Source: Halorubellus salinus
GTDB lineage: Archaea; Halobacteriota; Halobacteria; Halobacteriales; Natrialbaceae
Assembly: GCF_020567525.1 (NCBI RefSeq)
Contig: NZ_JAJCVI010000005.1
Location: 186,001-250,000, forward strand
Direction: 5' to 3'
Length of the DNA: 64,000 nt
Part shown: positions 43,380 through 51,826 of the stretch, in pieces
How positions within the stretch are numbered: the first letter of the stretch is position 1
Layout: each line of letters begins with the position of its first letter
Notes under the pieces: model-generated
Database searches by the model: none
What the model was told of the DNA's origin: nothing
Seen by the model: only the letters and a program-made list of their open reading frames with translations
Translations under genes and position numbers: made by a program

Positions 43380-44650
43380 GTCGGGAGTGCGCGATGCTTC
43401 CGTGGTGGGAGGAGGAAGTTGCCGCGACGGCGGACGAACGTGTACTCGAGGATGCCGTTGTTGACGCGCTGCCGGATGGCGGGGTTCTCGGTGGCGTCCG
43501 TGCCGTTCATCGCCTCTCGCGTCTCCTTGAAGTCCGTGATGGTGCGCTGGACGGCGAGGAAGTGCAGGCCGGCTTCGCCGCCGTCGGTCGAGTCGAAGTC
43601 CCGGCGGAGGATGCGCGGACTGTCGTTCTCGTCGCGCGCTTGCGCTGTCTTCTGGTTGTGGCCGACGCGCCCGTACTCCTGAGCGGTCTCGTCTAAGTGC
43701 GCGGGACACTCGTTGACCTTCGTGCCGTCGCCGAGGTTCTCGCCGACGCCTTCGACGACGTCGTTGTCGGCGTGCGCGGGACAGAACATCTCGGCGACGC
43801 GGTCCTCCTGGTCCTGCTCGCCGTACCAGTCGTCGAGCCGGAGGCGTATCTTCGAGACGTGCTGGGTGGTCGCATCCTGGAACGGCCCGGACTGGATGGT
43901 GACGCGGTCCTCGGTCGCCTGGTTCTTCTTGAAGCCGGACTTGAACCCCATGTACAGCGGGGCGTCCTCGTCGACGTCGGCGTCGTCGGGGATGCCGTCG
44001 ACGTCGCTGTTCTCCGCGGGCAGGCCCTTCCCGACGAAGCCGGTTCGGCGATCCGCGCGCTCGAGGACGCCGGCGAGGTCGGCGTCCAGCTCGCGGTCGT
44101 TCGCGGCGTCGCGTTCGCCCAGCAGCGCCTGTTCGGCTTCGAGGACGACGTCGGCGTGGTCGCTCGCGAAGTGCACGAGGACGTCCTGCTCGTCGAACGT
44201 GGGGTCCTCGAACGACGACATCGGTTCGGGCGCCGGGAGGTCGACGCTCTCGGGGAGCGGTTCGTCGAAGCGCTCGAAGTACGACGGCGAGTACCCGACC
44301 GTGAACAGGAGGCCCTCGTTCGAGTACTCGTAGGCGCGTTCGAGGCTCCTGAGGGCGGTCTCGACGGTCTCGCGCTCGGCGTCGGTGGGCGTGCCGTCGC
44401 CGGCGTAGTCGAGGTACGCGAGGACGTGGTGGCGCGCCATGACGTCGTTCCCGTGCTCGTCCGTGGGGAGGAACTCGTTCCAGGCGTGCTGGCGCGCCGG
44501 GAGCGTCGACGGGTCGCCGCCCTCGGGGACGTCGCGGCCGTCGCCGGGGAGGCGGTCGAGGCACGCCGAGAGCGCGCTCGCCCCGCCGATGGCGACCGCC
44601 GACTTCACGAACTCGCGCCGATCGAGTCCGCGACCGTCTCGTGGATCCAT
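43364..44650 (-). CDS. DyP/EfeB-like Tat lipoprotein lacking the GxxDG motif
   Basis: Protein of 428 residues. RREFVKSAVAIGGASALSAC is a Tat signal with a lipobox. The rest follows the dye-decolorising peroxidase (EfeB) outline: RQHAWNEFLPTDEHGN, LLFTVGYSPSYFERF, MGFKSGFKKNQATEDRV, and near the C terminus PRILRRDFDSTDGGEAGLHF and LAVQRTITDF. Where DyP enzymes have GxxDG, this reads GFKSG, so the distal catalytic Asp is absent. Two CPAH motifs (MFCPAH and NECPAH) are an unusual addition. It probably binds heme or metal at the surface; peroxidase activity is doubtful. A DUF7405 assignment is from memory. Confidence 0.7.
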   Translation of the reverse strand: MDPRDGRGLDRREFVKSAVAIGGASALSACLDRLPGDGRDVPEGGDPSTLPARQHAWNEFLPTDEHGNDVMARHHVLAYLDYAGDGTPTDAERETVETALRSLERAYEYSNEGLLFTVGYSPSYFERFDEPLPESVDLPAPEPMSSFEDPTFDEQDVLVHFASDHADVVLEAEQALLGERDAANDRELDADLAGVLERADRRTGFVGKGLPAENSDVDGIPDDADVDEDAPLYMGFKSGFKKNQATEDRVTIQSGPFQDATTQHVSKIRLRLDDWYGEQDQEDRVAEMFCPAHADNDVVEGVGENLGDGTKVNECPAHLDETAQEYGRVGHNQKTAQARDENDSPRILRRDFDSTDGGEAGLHFLAVQRTITDFKETREAMNGTDATENPAIRQRVNNGILEYTFVRRRGNFLLPPRKHRALPTPRPE

Positions 44651-44860
44651 GCGGGGCCGTAGGGACTACAGTTTCTTGTACTGCGTGGTCCGCAAGTCGA
44701 AAAACGAGGCAGGAAAACGCTCGCCGCCAGGCGACCGGGAAACTGCCTCGCTGCCGAGCGAGCCACCAGCCCGCGAGGCCGCGGTCCCGGTTCGGGCGGT
44801 TCGGTCGCGGTACGGCCGGTTGCGTTCGGAAACGCGGCCTTGAGCGAGTGCTTCGTCGCG

Positions 44861-46417
44861 CTAGGACCGCCAGAACGACGGCGTGAGGATGACGAGCACC
44901 GAGACGACCTCCAGGCGGCCGATCCACATCAGGAACACCATGTAGAGCTTCCCGGCGTTCGAGAACGGCAGGAAGCTGTCCATCGGGCCGATGGGGCCGA
45001 AGCCGGGGCCGACGTTCCCGAGCGTGGCGATGGCGGCGCTCATCGCTTCCAATCCGGTCAGCGCGAGGTCGGGCGTCCGGAGGCTGTCGAGGTAGAGGAG
45101 GATCGTCGAAGCTGCGAACAGCGCCAGGAACAGCATGACGAACGTGAACACGCTCAGGACGGTGTCCTCGTCGACGGGTTCACCGCCGAGACGGACGGGT
45201 CTGACGGCGTCCGGGTGAACCGACGTGAACAACGAGCGGAGGACCGCCTTCTTCACGAGCACCCAGCGGACGATCTTGATGGAGCCGGCGGCCGAGCCCG
45301 CGGAGCCGCCGAGGAAGTACGCGAACAGGAGGATAGTCTGCGTCGACGGGTCCCAGGTGTTGAAGTCCATGCTCGCGTACCCGGTGGTGGTGACGATGCC
45401 GATCGCTTGGAAGAGGCCCTGTCGAAGCGAGTTCTCGGCGTTACCCGGGATGGCGTCGACGTTCGCGGGGACGGCGTCGAGGCCGACGCCGGCGAACAGC
45501 AGCGCGGAGACGAGCGCGCCGAAGGCGACGACGGCGAGCAGATACGAACGGAACTCGGCGTTCTCGACGAGCTCACGGGGTTCGCCGCGGAGGACGTACC
45601 AGAACAGCGCGAAGTTCGTGCCGGCGACGAGCATGAACGGCATCACCGCCCACTGGACGGCGGGCGTGAACGCCTCCACGCTCCGGGCTTCCGGCGAGAA
45701 CCCGCCGGTCGGGAGCGTCGTGAGCGCGTGCGCGACAGCGTTGTAGAGGTCCATGTTCGGTGCGACGTCGACCACGTGGAGGGCGTAGTAGACGGCCGCG
45801 GCGAGGAGCGTGAATCCGACGTAGATGGCCCAGAGCACTCGCGCGGTCTTCTGGATGCGCGGCGTGAGTTTGTTGAGCGAGAGCCCGGGGGATTCCTGGT
45901 CCATGATCTGCGCGCCGCCGACGGAGAGCTCGGGGAGGATGGCAACCATGAGGACGAGGATGCCCATGCCGCCGAGCCACTGCGTGAGCTGTCGCCACAT
46001 GAGCATCGCGTGCCCGTGGCGGTCGACGGATATCTCGCCGAGGACGGTCGCGCCGGTCGTCGTGAACCCGCTCATGCTCTCGAACAGCGCGTTCACGGGG
46101 GCGGCGACGGTGCCGGTGCCGGCGACGAGGTACGGGACGGTGCCGGCGAGCGGGACGACGAGCCAGGCGAGACTCACGACGAGGAACGCCTCGCGGTTGC
46201 CGAGAGCGTCCTCGTCGTTCGTGTCGTGCGCTTGCTCGAAGAGCACGCCGACCGCGAGCATCACCGCGCTCCCCGCGACGAACGGGAGTGGGTCCTCGGC
46301 GTAGTAGAACGCGAGCAGGAGCGGGAACAGCGGTGCCGCGGCCAGGTACTTGAGGACGGACCCGATGTAGGCGACGCTCACTCGATAATTGACGTACGCG
46401 CTCGTCGGACGGGTCAT
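44861..46417 (-). CDS. trkH: TrkH-family potassium transporter
   Basis: Membrane subunit of a potassium uptake system, 518 residues, with four helix-pore-helix repeats. Seen: selectivity-filter stretches FESMSGFTTTGATVL, LTTLPTGGFSPEARS, IGIVTTTGYASMDFN and IATLGNVGPGFG, and QWLGGMGILVLMVAILPEL after the first repeat. Potassium uptake is central to the salt-in strategy. The NAD-binding partner TrkA is not in the window. The gene is followed 210 bases later by the DyP-like gene. Confidence 0.95.
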   Translation of the reverse strand: MTRPTSAYVNYRVSVAYIGSVLKYLAAAPLFPLLLAFYYAEDPLPFVAGSAVMLAVGVLFEQAHDTNDEDALGNREAFLVVSLAWLVVPLAGTVPYLVAGTGTVAAPVNALFESMSGFTTTGATVLGEISVDRHGHAMLMWRQLTQWLGGMGILVLMVAILPELSVGGAQIMDQESPGLSLNKLTPRIQKTARVLWAIYVGFTLLAAAVYYALHVVDVAPNMDLYNAVAHALTTLPTGGFSPEARSVEAFTPAVQWAVMPFMLVAGTNFALFWYVLRGEPRELVENAEFRSYLLAVVAFGALVSALLFAGVGLDAVPANVDAIPGNAENSLRQGLFQAIGIVTTTGYASMDFNTWDPSTQTILLFAYFLGGSAGSAAGSIKIVRWVLVKKAVLRSLFTSVHPDAVRPVRLGGEPVDEDTVLSVFTFVMLFLALFAASTILLYLDSLRTPDLALTGLEAMSAAIATLGNVGPGFGPIGPMDSFLPFSNAGKLYMVFLMWIGRLEVVSVLVILTPSFWRS

Positions 46418-46496
46418 CTGTCCCGTCCTTGTGGGAGGGGAGTGAAGAGCGTACTAGTTTCGGCGGCGACGGTCGGCAGGGATCGGTCAGTGGCGG

Positions 46497-47012
46497 TCAG
46501 TCGGCGGCCAGCAGGTCGTCGACGAGGCGCGTGAAGCGGTCGACGAGTTTGTCGGAGACGCTGGGTTCGACGGTCTCGAGGAGGTCGGCGGTGCGCTGGG
46601 GCCGGGCGAGCGCGAGGGTGACGCGGCCGCGCCTGTCGCGTTCCTTCTCGATGACGCCGGCGGCTTCGAGGTTGGTGACGTGGTGTTCGAGCGTGCTGCG
46701 GGCGATGCCGACGCGGTCGGCGACGTCGCCGGGGCGGTTCGAGCCGTCGTCGAGGCACGCGAGGAGGACGTCGCGGGTGGTCTCGCGGCGGACGAGTGCG
46801 AGGACGCGCCGCTGGAAGGCGTCGTACTCGGGCGGGTAGTAGTGCGTGCGGCCGAACAGTTCCTCGCGGGCGAGCGCGCCGGCGTCGACGAGGTCGCGGA
46901 CGTGGTACTGGACCTGGCCGGGCGCGTAGGGCGTGTCGCGGACGAGCTCGTTGAAGTGCACGCCCGGGGTGGTGGCGACGGCGCGTTCGATGCTGGTTCT
47001 GGTGTCTGTCAT
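46497..47012 (-). CDS. Winged-helix transcriptional regulator with two HTH units
   Basis: Protein of 171 residues. Two helix-turn-helix segments are visible: VHFNELVRDTPYAPGQVQYHVRDL-like (here VHFNELVRDT and GQVQYHVRDLVDAGALARE) and NRPGDVADRVGIARSTLEHH with the wing GVIEKERDRRGRVTLAL. This double-HTH form is common in haloarchaea, often next to a small membrane protein, as here (24 bases after the membrane gene). It may regulate trkH or itself; targets are unknown. Confidence 0.85.
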   Translation of the reverse strand: MTDTRTSIERAVATTPGVHFNELVRDTPYAPGQVQYHVRDLVDAGALAREELFGRTHYYPPEYDAFQRRVLALVRRETTRDVLLACLDDGSNRPGDVADRVGIARSTLEHHVTNLEAAGVIEKERDRRGRVTLALARPQRTADLLETVEPSVSDKLVDRFTRLVDDLLAAD

Positions 47013-47036
47013 GCGGGTCTCGCTGTGGTGTGGGTG

Positions 47037-47372
47037 TCAGGGCGTGGTCGCGGGACGGACGCTGCGGGCGTACCAGACGGCGGCGACGACGAGTGCGACC
47101 ATGACGACGTCGAGGCCGTGTTCGGCGGTGTGGTGCGTGGTCGCGGAGAGGCCGCCGATCATCCCGAGCCACCCGACCGCGCTGCGTGCGGCGAGTGCGA
47201 CGACGGCGAGTGCGACGAAGAGGTACGGGCTGGTGCGGCGGCGCGCGAACGCGGCGAGCGCGAGGCCGCCGAGGGCGGCGCTCCCGAGGCTCGCGAGGAC
47301 GAGCACGGCGGCGTACGCCGGCCCGACTGTTGGCGTGGCGTGCAGGGCGACGCCCGCGACCACGGATGCCAT
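47037..47372 (-). CDS. Small membrane protein paired with the winged-helix regulator
   Basis: Protein of 111 residues with three hydrophobic helices (AYAAVLVLASLGSAALGGLALAAFA, LFVALAVVALAARSAVGWLGM, LDVVMVALVVAAVWYARSV) and a His-containing loop (TTHHTAEHGLD) that could bind metal. It lies 24 bases upstream of the regulator gene on the same strand, so the two are probably cotranscribed. The family is not recognised with certainty (possibly DUF7471). Confidence 0.7.
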   Translation of the reverse strand: MASVVAGVALHATPTVGPAYAAVLVLASLGSAALGGLALAAFARRRTSPYLFVALAVVALAARSAVGWLGMIGGLSATTHHTAEHGLDVVMVALVVAAVWYARSVRPATTP

Positions 47373-47554
47373 CGTCGGCGCGTACGTGCCGGAGCCTCGT
47401 GAAGGCCTCGGTCGACCCCGCAAGCGACCTGATTCTGCTCTTCCGTCTGCTGTCAGCGCTCGTGCGCGCGTGCGTGCGAGGCTTGAAGTCGCTGGAACCC
47501 CTGTTTCTAGTCGACGGTTACGCGGCCCGGACGGGTCGTGTGGCCTGGATACCT

Positions 47555-48301
47555 ATGACGCACACTCGAAACACACCCGCGTCAGGAGCCGATCGGTTCG
47601 ACGACCGTGCTGCGGTGTCGAGCGACCGCGTTCTCGGCGCCGACGGCGGCGTCGAGGAAGCCGTCGACGGCGCCGTGGACGGCGAGGACGGCGAGCGCTC
47701 GGCGTCGGACGTGGACGAGCGGTCGGTGCGGGCGCGGACGGAGGCGATGACGGTGCTCGCGCTCGGGAGCGGCCGGTACGCTGTCCACAGCCAGAGCGGG
47801 AACGACTACCTCGTCGACGTCACCGAGAGCCGGTGTTCGTGTCCGGATCACGCCATCAGGGGCGCGCGCTGCAAGCATCTGCGGCGGGTCGCGATCGAGA
47901 TAACGGCGGGTGCGGTGGCGCCGCCGAGTCACGTCGCGTCGACGTGCGCGTCCTGCGGCGGGTTCGCGCTCGTCCCGCCGGGTGCGCGGGAGCCGCATCT
48001 CTGTGACGCCCATCGGTTCGTGGTCGGGGACCGGGCGTGGGACCGGGAGACCGAGGAGGTCGTGCTCGTGGTCGCGGTGTCGCCCGAGCGCGCCGACGAG
48101 GTCAGCGTCCCGGGGCGGGACGTGTCGGTCGCGGACTACGAGACGAACGCGGCGTATCCGGCGAGCGACCCGGTCGTCGCGGCGGTCTACCCGTCGGTAC
48201 GCGTGGAGCGAGCGGGGCCGCGGCCGGGCGAGTTGCGCGTGTACTCGTTCCCGCTGTCGCGACTGGAGCGGCTCGACGACGAACGTCGCGAGTCGCGCTA
48301 G
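47555..48301 (+). CDS. SWIM zinc-finger protein
   Basis: Acidic protein of 248 residues. The SWIM motif CxCx(n)CxH is visible at about residues 85-105 (VTESRCSCPDHAIRGARCKH, with the pattern C-x-C...C-x-H). A second possible zinc site is ASTCASCGG (about 127-135) with a later C-D-A-H. The C-terminal domain is beta-rich and unrecognised. SWIM proteins bind DNA or proteins, in several cases in recombination (Sws1/Shu complexes). Here it is convergent with hjc, a Holliday junction resolvase, which is suggestive but not proof. Confidence 0.85.
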   Translation: MTHTRNTPASGADRFDDRAAVSSDRVLGADGGVEEAVDGAVDGEDGERSASDVDERSVRARTEAMTVLALGSGRYAVHSQSGNDYLVDVTESRCSCPDHAIRGARCKHLRRVAIEITAGAVAPPSHVASTCASCGGFALVPPGAREPHLCDAHRFVVGDRAWDRETEEVVLVVAVSPERADEVSVPGRDVSVADYETNAAYPASDPVVAAVYPSVRVERAGPRPGELRVYSFPLSRLERLDDERRESR

Positions 48302-48318
48302 TCCCGGTTCGCGAGAAG

Positions 48319-48747
48319 CTACGCGTCGAAGTCGCCGAGGCTCGTCTTCTCCGTATCCCCGACGAGTTCCTCGAAGTCCGTGCCGTCCGCGAGCGCCGTC
48401 TCCTTCTTCACGCGATAGCTGCCCTTGTCCGTCGTGTAGAGGTCGCCGGGATGGAAGAAATACCAGTCCTCGCGGTCGAACCGCACCGCGATGCGCGGTT
48501 TCGCGCCGAAGTTCCGCGCGAAGTACACCAGGGCCTCAACCTCCTCGCCCTCGAGGTATATCGGGCGCCCGGACGACGACTTCGCCTCGATCGCGTAGAA
48601 GTCGTCGCCGTTCCCCGCCAGCACGTCCGGCAGCTCGCGGTCCGTCGCCGCCCCCGACGCCGGCGCGCGCATCACCGCGAACCCCGCCTCGTCCAGCGCG
48701 TTCACGAGCTCGCGCTCCCGACGATTCCCCTTCCGACTCGCGCTCAT
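48319..48747 (-). CDS. hjc: Holliday junction resolvase Hjc
   Basis: Archaeal four-way-junction endonuclease of 142 residues. Seen: [20 protein letters not shown] with the N-terminal catalytic Glu, [20 protein letters not shown] with the Asp and E-x-K catalytic core, and [20 protein letters not shown]. Length is normal. It acts as a dimer in recombination repair and replication fork restart. It is convergent with the SWIM gene, 17 bases apart. Confidence 0.95.
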   Translation of the reverse strand: MSASRKGNRRERELVNALDEAGFAVMRAPASGAATDRELPDVLAGNGDDFYAIEAKSSSGRPIYLEGEEVEALVYFARNFGAKPRIAVRFDREDWYFFHPGDLYTTDKGSYRVKKETALADGTDFEELVGDTEKTSLGDFDA

Positions 48748-48863
48748 ACCACGTCGTCACTCACGGACGCGCATAAACCACCGGATAGCACGGTGGAAGT
48801 GGAACCGAGCCGCACGCACCGGACGTCGAACGGGTCGGTCGTTCGCGCGCGCCCCGATATCGA

Positions 48864-49208
48864 TCAGAGGACGTCGTGTTCCTCCAGCCGTGCGAACGCG
48901 AATCGGGCGGTCGGATAGGTTATCGAGCCGCCACCGATCACGCCGATCTTGATCGCTTCGATCGGTTCGTCCGTCTCGGCACCTGCGTCCATCGCCCCCT
49001 CGACGTGGTAGGTGACGCACTCCTCGCACCGCGTCGCGACCGAGATCGAGAGGCCGGTGAGTTCCTTGTAGCGTTTCGGGATGGCGCCGTCCGCGTACGT
49101 GGATTCGTCCAGCGCCCCGAATTCGGCGAAGAACGGGTCGTGGGTCGCCATCAGTTCGTTCAACCGTTCTCGATCGTCGGATTGCCCACCAGGCATTATC
49201 GACGTCAT
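48864..49208 (-). CDS. Carboxymuconolactone decarboxylase (AhpD-like) protein
   Basis: Protein of 114 residues with the CMD/AhpD core: KELTGLSISVATRCEECVTY followed by His gives the CxxC...H redox motif (CEECVTYH), then an AIKIGVIGGGSITYPTARFA helix. Such proteins are thiol peroxidase partners or decarboxylases; the CxxC points to a redox role. The ATG giving MTSIMPGGQ was chosen; a TTG six codons upstream and a second ATG four codons inside are alternatives. Confidence 0.85.
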   Translation of the reverse strand: MTSIMPGGQSDDRERLNELMATHDPFFAEFGALDESTYADGAIPKRYKELTGLSISVATRCEECVTYHVEGAMDAGAETDEPIEAIKIGVIGGGSITYPTARFAFARLEEHDVL

Positions 49209-49410
49209 GCGGCCCAGTGTGCTCAATAGTTCCGGTGGTTGAACAGTGACTCCTGGAGAAGGTAACGGCTGAGCCAGCTATCTGTCCACGTTGGTTCCCT
49301 GAAGGAGTTCAGAGACCCACGCGGTCGTACAACGGGACCGTGGGCGACAGTTACCTGATTTCGACACGACGGCTTACGACCAAAGAGACGGGACCGACCA
49401 CAACGCAGAA
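49209..49410. other. Intergenic region between AhpD-like gene and ahcY
   Basis: About 200 bases before the hairpin array, with no protein-like frame. TGGTTGAACAGTGAC near 49236 is AT-richer and may be the AhpD-like gene's promoter side. No tRNA-like fold was found. Confidence 0.45.
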
Positions 49411-49432
49411 ACGGCGTCCGAGGGGACGCCGT
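49411..49432 (-). terminator. Hairpin element A after ahcY (diverged stem)
   Basis: Nine-base stem ACGGCGTCC/GGACGCCGT with a 4-base loop. In ahcY sense it is preceded by CGCACGAGGAT and followed by TTCTGCG. Compared with elements B and C the stem differs at several positions on both arms but still pairs perfectly, which is what selection for structure would give. Confidence 0.65.
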
Positions 49433-49460
49433 ATCCTCGTGCGGTCAGTCAAGCATGGAA

Positions 49461-49482
49461 ACGGCCGCCTGGAGGCGGCCGT
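49461..49482 (-). terminator. Hairpin element B after ahcY
   Basis: Nine-base stem ACGGCCGCC/GGCGGCCGT with a 4-base loop; in ahcY sense preceded by CGCACGAGCAT and followed by TTCCAT. It is the middle of three copies. Confidence 0.65.
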
Positions 49483-49526
49483 ATGCTCGTGCGATTAGTT
49501 CACCGCGCACCGACGACTCCACAGAA

Positions 49527-49548
49527 ACGGCCGCCTGGAGGCGGCCGT
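49527..49548 (-). terminator. Hairpin element C directly after ahcY
   Basis: Same stem and loop as element B; in ahcY sense it begins about 16 bases after the stop codon, is preceded by GCACGAGCAT and followed by TTCTGTGG. GC-rich stem followed by a T-containing stretch in the sense direction looks like a terminator or 3' processing site. Confidence 0.7.
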
Positions 49549-49564
49549 ATGCTCGTGCGGGCCG

Positions 49565-50848
49565 TTAGGTCCCGTGCTGCCAGCTCCCCATGTACTCTTC
49601 TTGCGTGTCGGTGAGGGAGTCGAAGTCGACGCCCTCGGCCTCCAGCTTGATCTCGGCGACCTCCTTGTCGAGTTCGTCGGGGACGTCGTGGACGCCGGCG
49701 TCGTAGGCGTCGGGGTTCTCGACGAGTTCGCGGACGCAGACGGCCTGGATGCCGAAGGACTGGTCCATGACTTCGACGGGGTGGCCGAGCGCGATGGGCG
49801 CGGCGAGGTTCACGAGACGGCCTTCGGCGAGGACGTTCAGGCGGCGGCCGTCTTCCATCTCGTACGCTTCGACGCCGTCGCGGGCCTCGTACCGGTCGAC
49901 GGCCTTGTCGTCGAGCGCGTCCAGGTCGATCTCGATGTCGAAGTGGCCGGCGTTCGCGAGCAGGACGCCGTCCTTCATGCGGTCGAAGTGCTCGTCGACG
50001 ACGACGTCGCGGTTCCCGGTCGTCGTGATGAAGACGTCACCGACCTCGGCGGCCTCGGTCATCGGCATGACGTCGTAGCCCTCCATGTGCGCTTCGAGCG
50101 CGCGCCGGGGCTCGACCTCGGTCACGATGACGTTCGCGTTCTGGCCCGCGGCTTTCTTCGCGACGCCCTTCCCGCAGTAGCCGTAGCCGGCGACGACGAC
50201 GTTCTTCCCCGCCCAGGAGAGGTTCGTCGTCATCGCGATGCTCGCGAGCGAGGACTCGCCGGTGCCGTGGACGTTGTCGAACAGGCGCTTCATCGGGGTG
50301 TCGTTCACCGCGAACACCGGGTAGTCGAGGGCGTCGTCGTCGTCCATCGCGCGCAGGCGGTGGACGCCCGTCGTCGTCTCCTCCGCCCCACCGAGGATGC
50401 TGTCGATGAGTTCGGGGTAGTCCTCGTGGATGGCGGCGACGAGGTCCATGCCGTCGTCGACGGTGACGGTCGGCTCCAGGTCGATGACGGCCTCGATCGC
50501 CTCGTAGTACTCGTCGTCGTCGACGCCGCGGACCGCGTAACTCGTGATGGAGTCGTGCGCGTCCAACGCCGCGGAGACGTCGTCGTGCGTGCTCAGGGGG
50601 TTGCAGCCCGTGATGGCGACCTCCGCGCCGCCGTCGGCGAGGAGTTCGACGAGGTTCGCGGTCTTCGCTTCGACGTGCATCGCCATCGCGATGCGCTGGC
50701 CGGCGAACGGCTGGTTCGCTTCGAAGTCCTCGCGGAGCGCTTCGAGGATGGGCATGTGCTGGCGAGCCCACTCCATCTTCCGACGACCCTCTTCGCGAGC
50801 GGCGTCGGGGTCGTCGAGTTGCGCTGTCACCGACGGATACGTTGTCAT
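49565..50848 (-). CDS. ahcY: Adenosylhomocysteinase
   Basis: NAD-dependent enzyme of 427 residues that splits S-adenosylhomocysteine to adenosine and homocysteine, clearing the inhibitor of methyltransferases. Seen: AMHVEAKTANLVELLADGGAEV, CNPLSTHDDVSAAL, the NAD-binding VVVAGYGYCGKGVAKKAAGQ, and the TTGNRDVVVDEHFDRMKDG stretch. The C-terminal end EEYMGSWQHGT is archaeal. The start MTTYPSVTAQLDD was chosen over an upstream frame extension that lacks acidic composition. Three hairpin elements follow the stop codon. Confidence 0.96.
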   Translation of the reverse strand: MTTYPSVTAQLDDPDAAREEGRRKMEWARQHMPILEALREDFEANQPFAGQRIAMAMHVEAKTANLVELLADGGAEVAITGCNPLSTHDDVSAALDAHDSITSYAVRGVDDDEYYEAIEAVIDLEPTVTVDDGMDLVAAIHEDYPELIDSILGGAEETTTGVHRLRAMDDDDALDYPVFAVNDTPMKRLFDNVHGTGESSLASIAMTTNLSWAGKNVVVAGYGYCGKGVAKKAAGQNANVIVTEVEPRRALEAHMEGYDVMPMTEAAEVGDVFITTTGNRDVVVDEHFDRMKDGVLLANAGHFDIEIDLDALDDKAVDRYEARDGVEAYEMEDGRRLNVLAEGRLVNLAAPIALGHPVEVMDQSFGIQAVCVRELVENPDAYDAGVHDVPDELDKEVAEIKLEAEGVDFDSLTDTQEEYMGSWQHGT

Positions 50849-50944
50849 GCGAGATACCAGCGGGAGCGACGCAAAAACCCTACCGAAGCCGGATTCGTTC
50901 ACGACGGTGTGCCCGTCGACCCGAGTCGGCGTGTCGGTACCGGG

Positions 50945-51631
50945 TCAGTCCGCGGTCTGGGGGCTGGTCCCGCGGTCGAACTTGGCCTTGTACTGCCGGG
51001 AGACGTACCAGATAGCGATGCCGCCGACGGCAGCGGGAAGCAACCAGATCACCGGCAGGGGAACGCCCGGGACCTCACTCACGTTCGTTGTGACGACCGC
51101 GGTGATGGTCGCGATGTACGCCCCACCCATGCGGTTGATGTGCTCGAAGAACCACGCGCGCGGTTCGAGGTCGGTGGCGCGGAACTGGCGGACGTCGCCC
51201 GCGGTCGTGGTGAGCGCGATCGTGCCGAGGACGAGCACGACGATCCCGAAGTCGATCCCTTCGCTGAGGAACCACGCACCCATGGCGACGAGGGCGACGC
51301 CGGACGCACCGAAGAGGCCGGTTACCACCCAGTCGACGGTGCCGGGGGTGTCGATGGTGCGTTTCCGGGAGAGGACGCGATAGCCGGAGAACGCGAAGTA
51401 GAAGCTGAACACGGCGACGAAGCCCAGGAACACGCGGAAGATCGTCTGGTCGATCGCGAGCAGGCCGAGTGCCGTGACGGAGACGACCGCCATCGCGTAC
51501 ACGTACGTGCGGCCGAGGCGTCGATGCCGCTGGTTGCCTTTCTTCGTGACGATCGCGCCGGCACCAGTTACGAGCGCGACGACGCCGGCGAGGATGTGAA
51601 CGCCGAGAGTGGCGTCTTCGAGGATCGTCAT
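50945..51631 (-). CDS. Seven-helix membrane protein, DUF2306-like
   Basis: Protein of 228 residues with about seven helices. The start (MTILEDATLGVHILAGVVAL) and KKGNQRHRRLGRTYVYAMAV resemble the DUF2306 membrane family, whose function is unknown. His residues (LGVHILAG, QRHRRLG, FFEHINRMGG) sit near helix ends and could hold heme or metal (inference). It is divergent from the histidine kinase gene; the AT-rich stretch GTATGAAATAAAGACGTATC lies just upstream. Confidence 0.75.
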   Translation of the reverse strand: MTILEDATLGVHILAGVVALVTGAGAIVTKKGNQRHRRLGRTYVYAMAVVSVTALGLLAIDQTIFRVFLGFVAVFSFYFAFSGYRVLSRKRTIDTPGTVDWVVTGLFGASGVALVAMGAWFLSEGIDFGIVVLVLGTIALTTTAGDVRQFRATDLEPRAWFFEHINRMGGAYIATITAVVTTNVSEVPGVPLPVIWLLPAAVGGIAIWYVSRQYKAKFDRGTSPQTAD

Positions 51632-51826
51632 GATACGAGTACGGCGGAGTATGAAATAAAGACGTATCGTGTGTTTCGTGATCGCGTGGAACAAACTGGG
51701 GTGGGGGTTGGCTGTACGGTGGGTCGACGCGAACGGACCGTCCAGCGTCGACGGTTCCCGACGAGAGTATCCGGGCTAGACAGTTAGGTGGGGTGTCTTT
51801 CGGGTCCGGTCGACGCATGATAGGAT

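Noticed and set aside
49209-49410. Possible RNA gene before the hairpin array
   Set aside because: No tRNA T-loop, no conserved fold and no promoter of its own could be recognised; the region is simply intergenic by what I can see.
49565-51787. Long plus-strand frame opposite ahcY and the DUF2306-like gene
   Set aside because: It is the antisense of well-supported genes; its acidic look is a mirror of their codon use.
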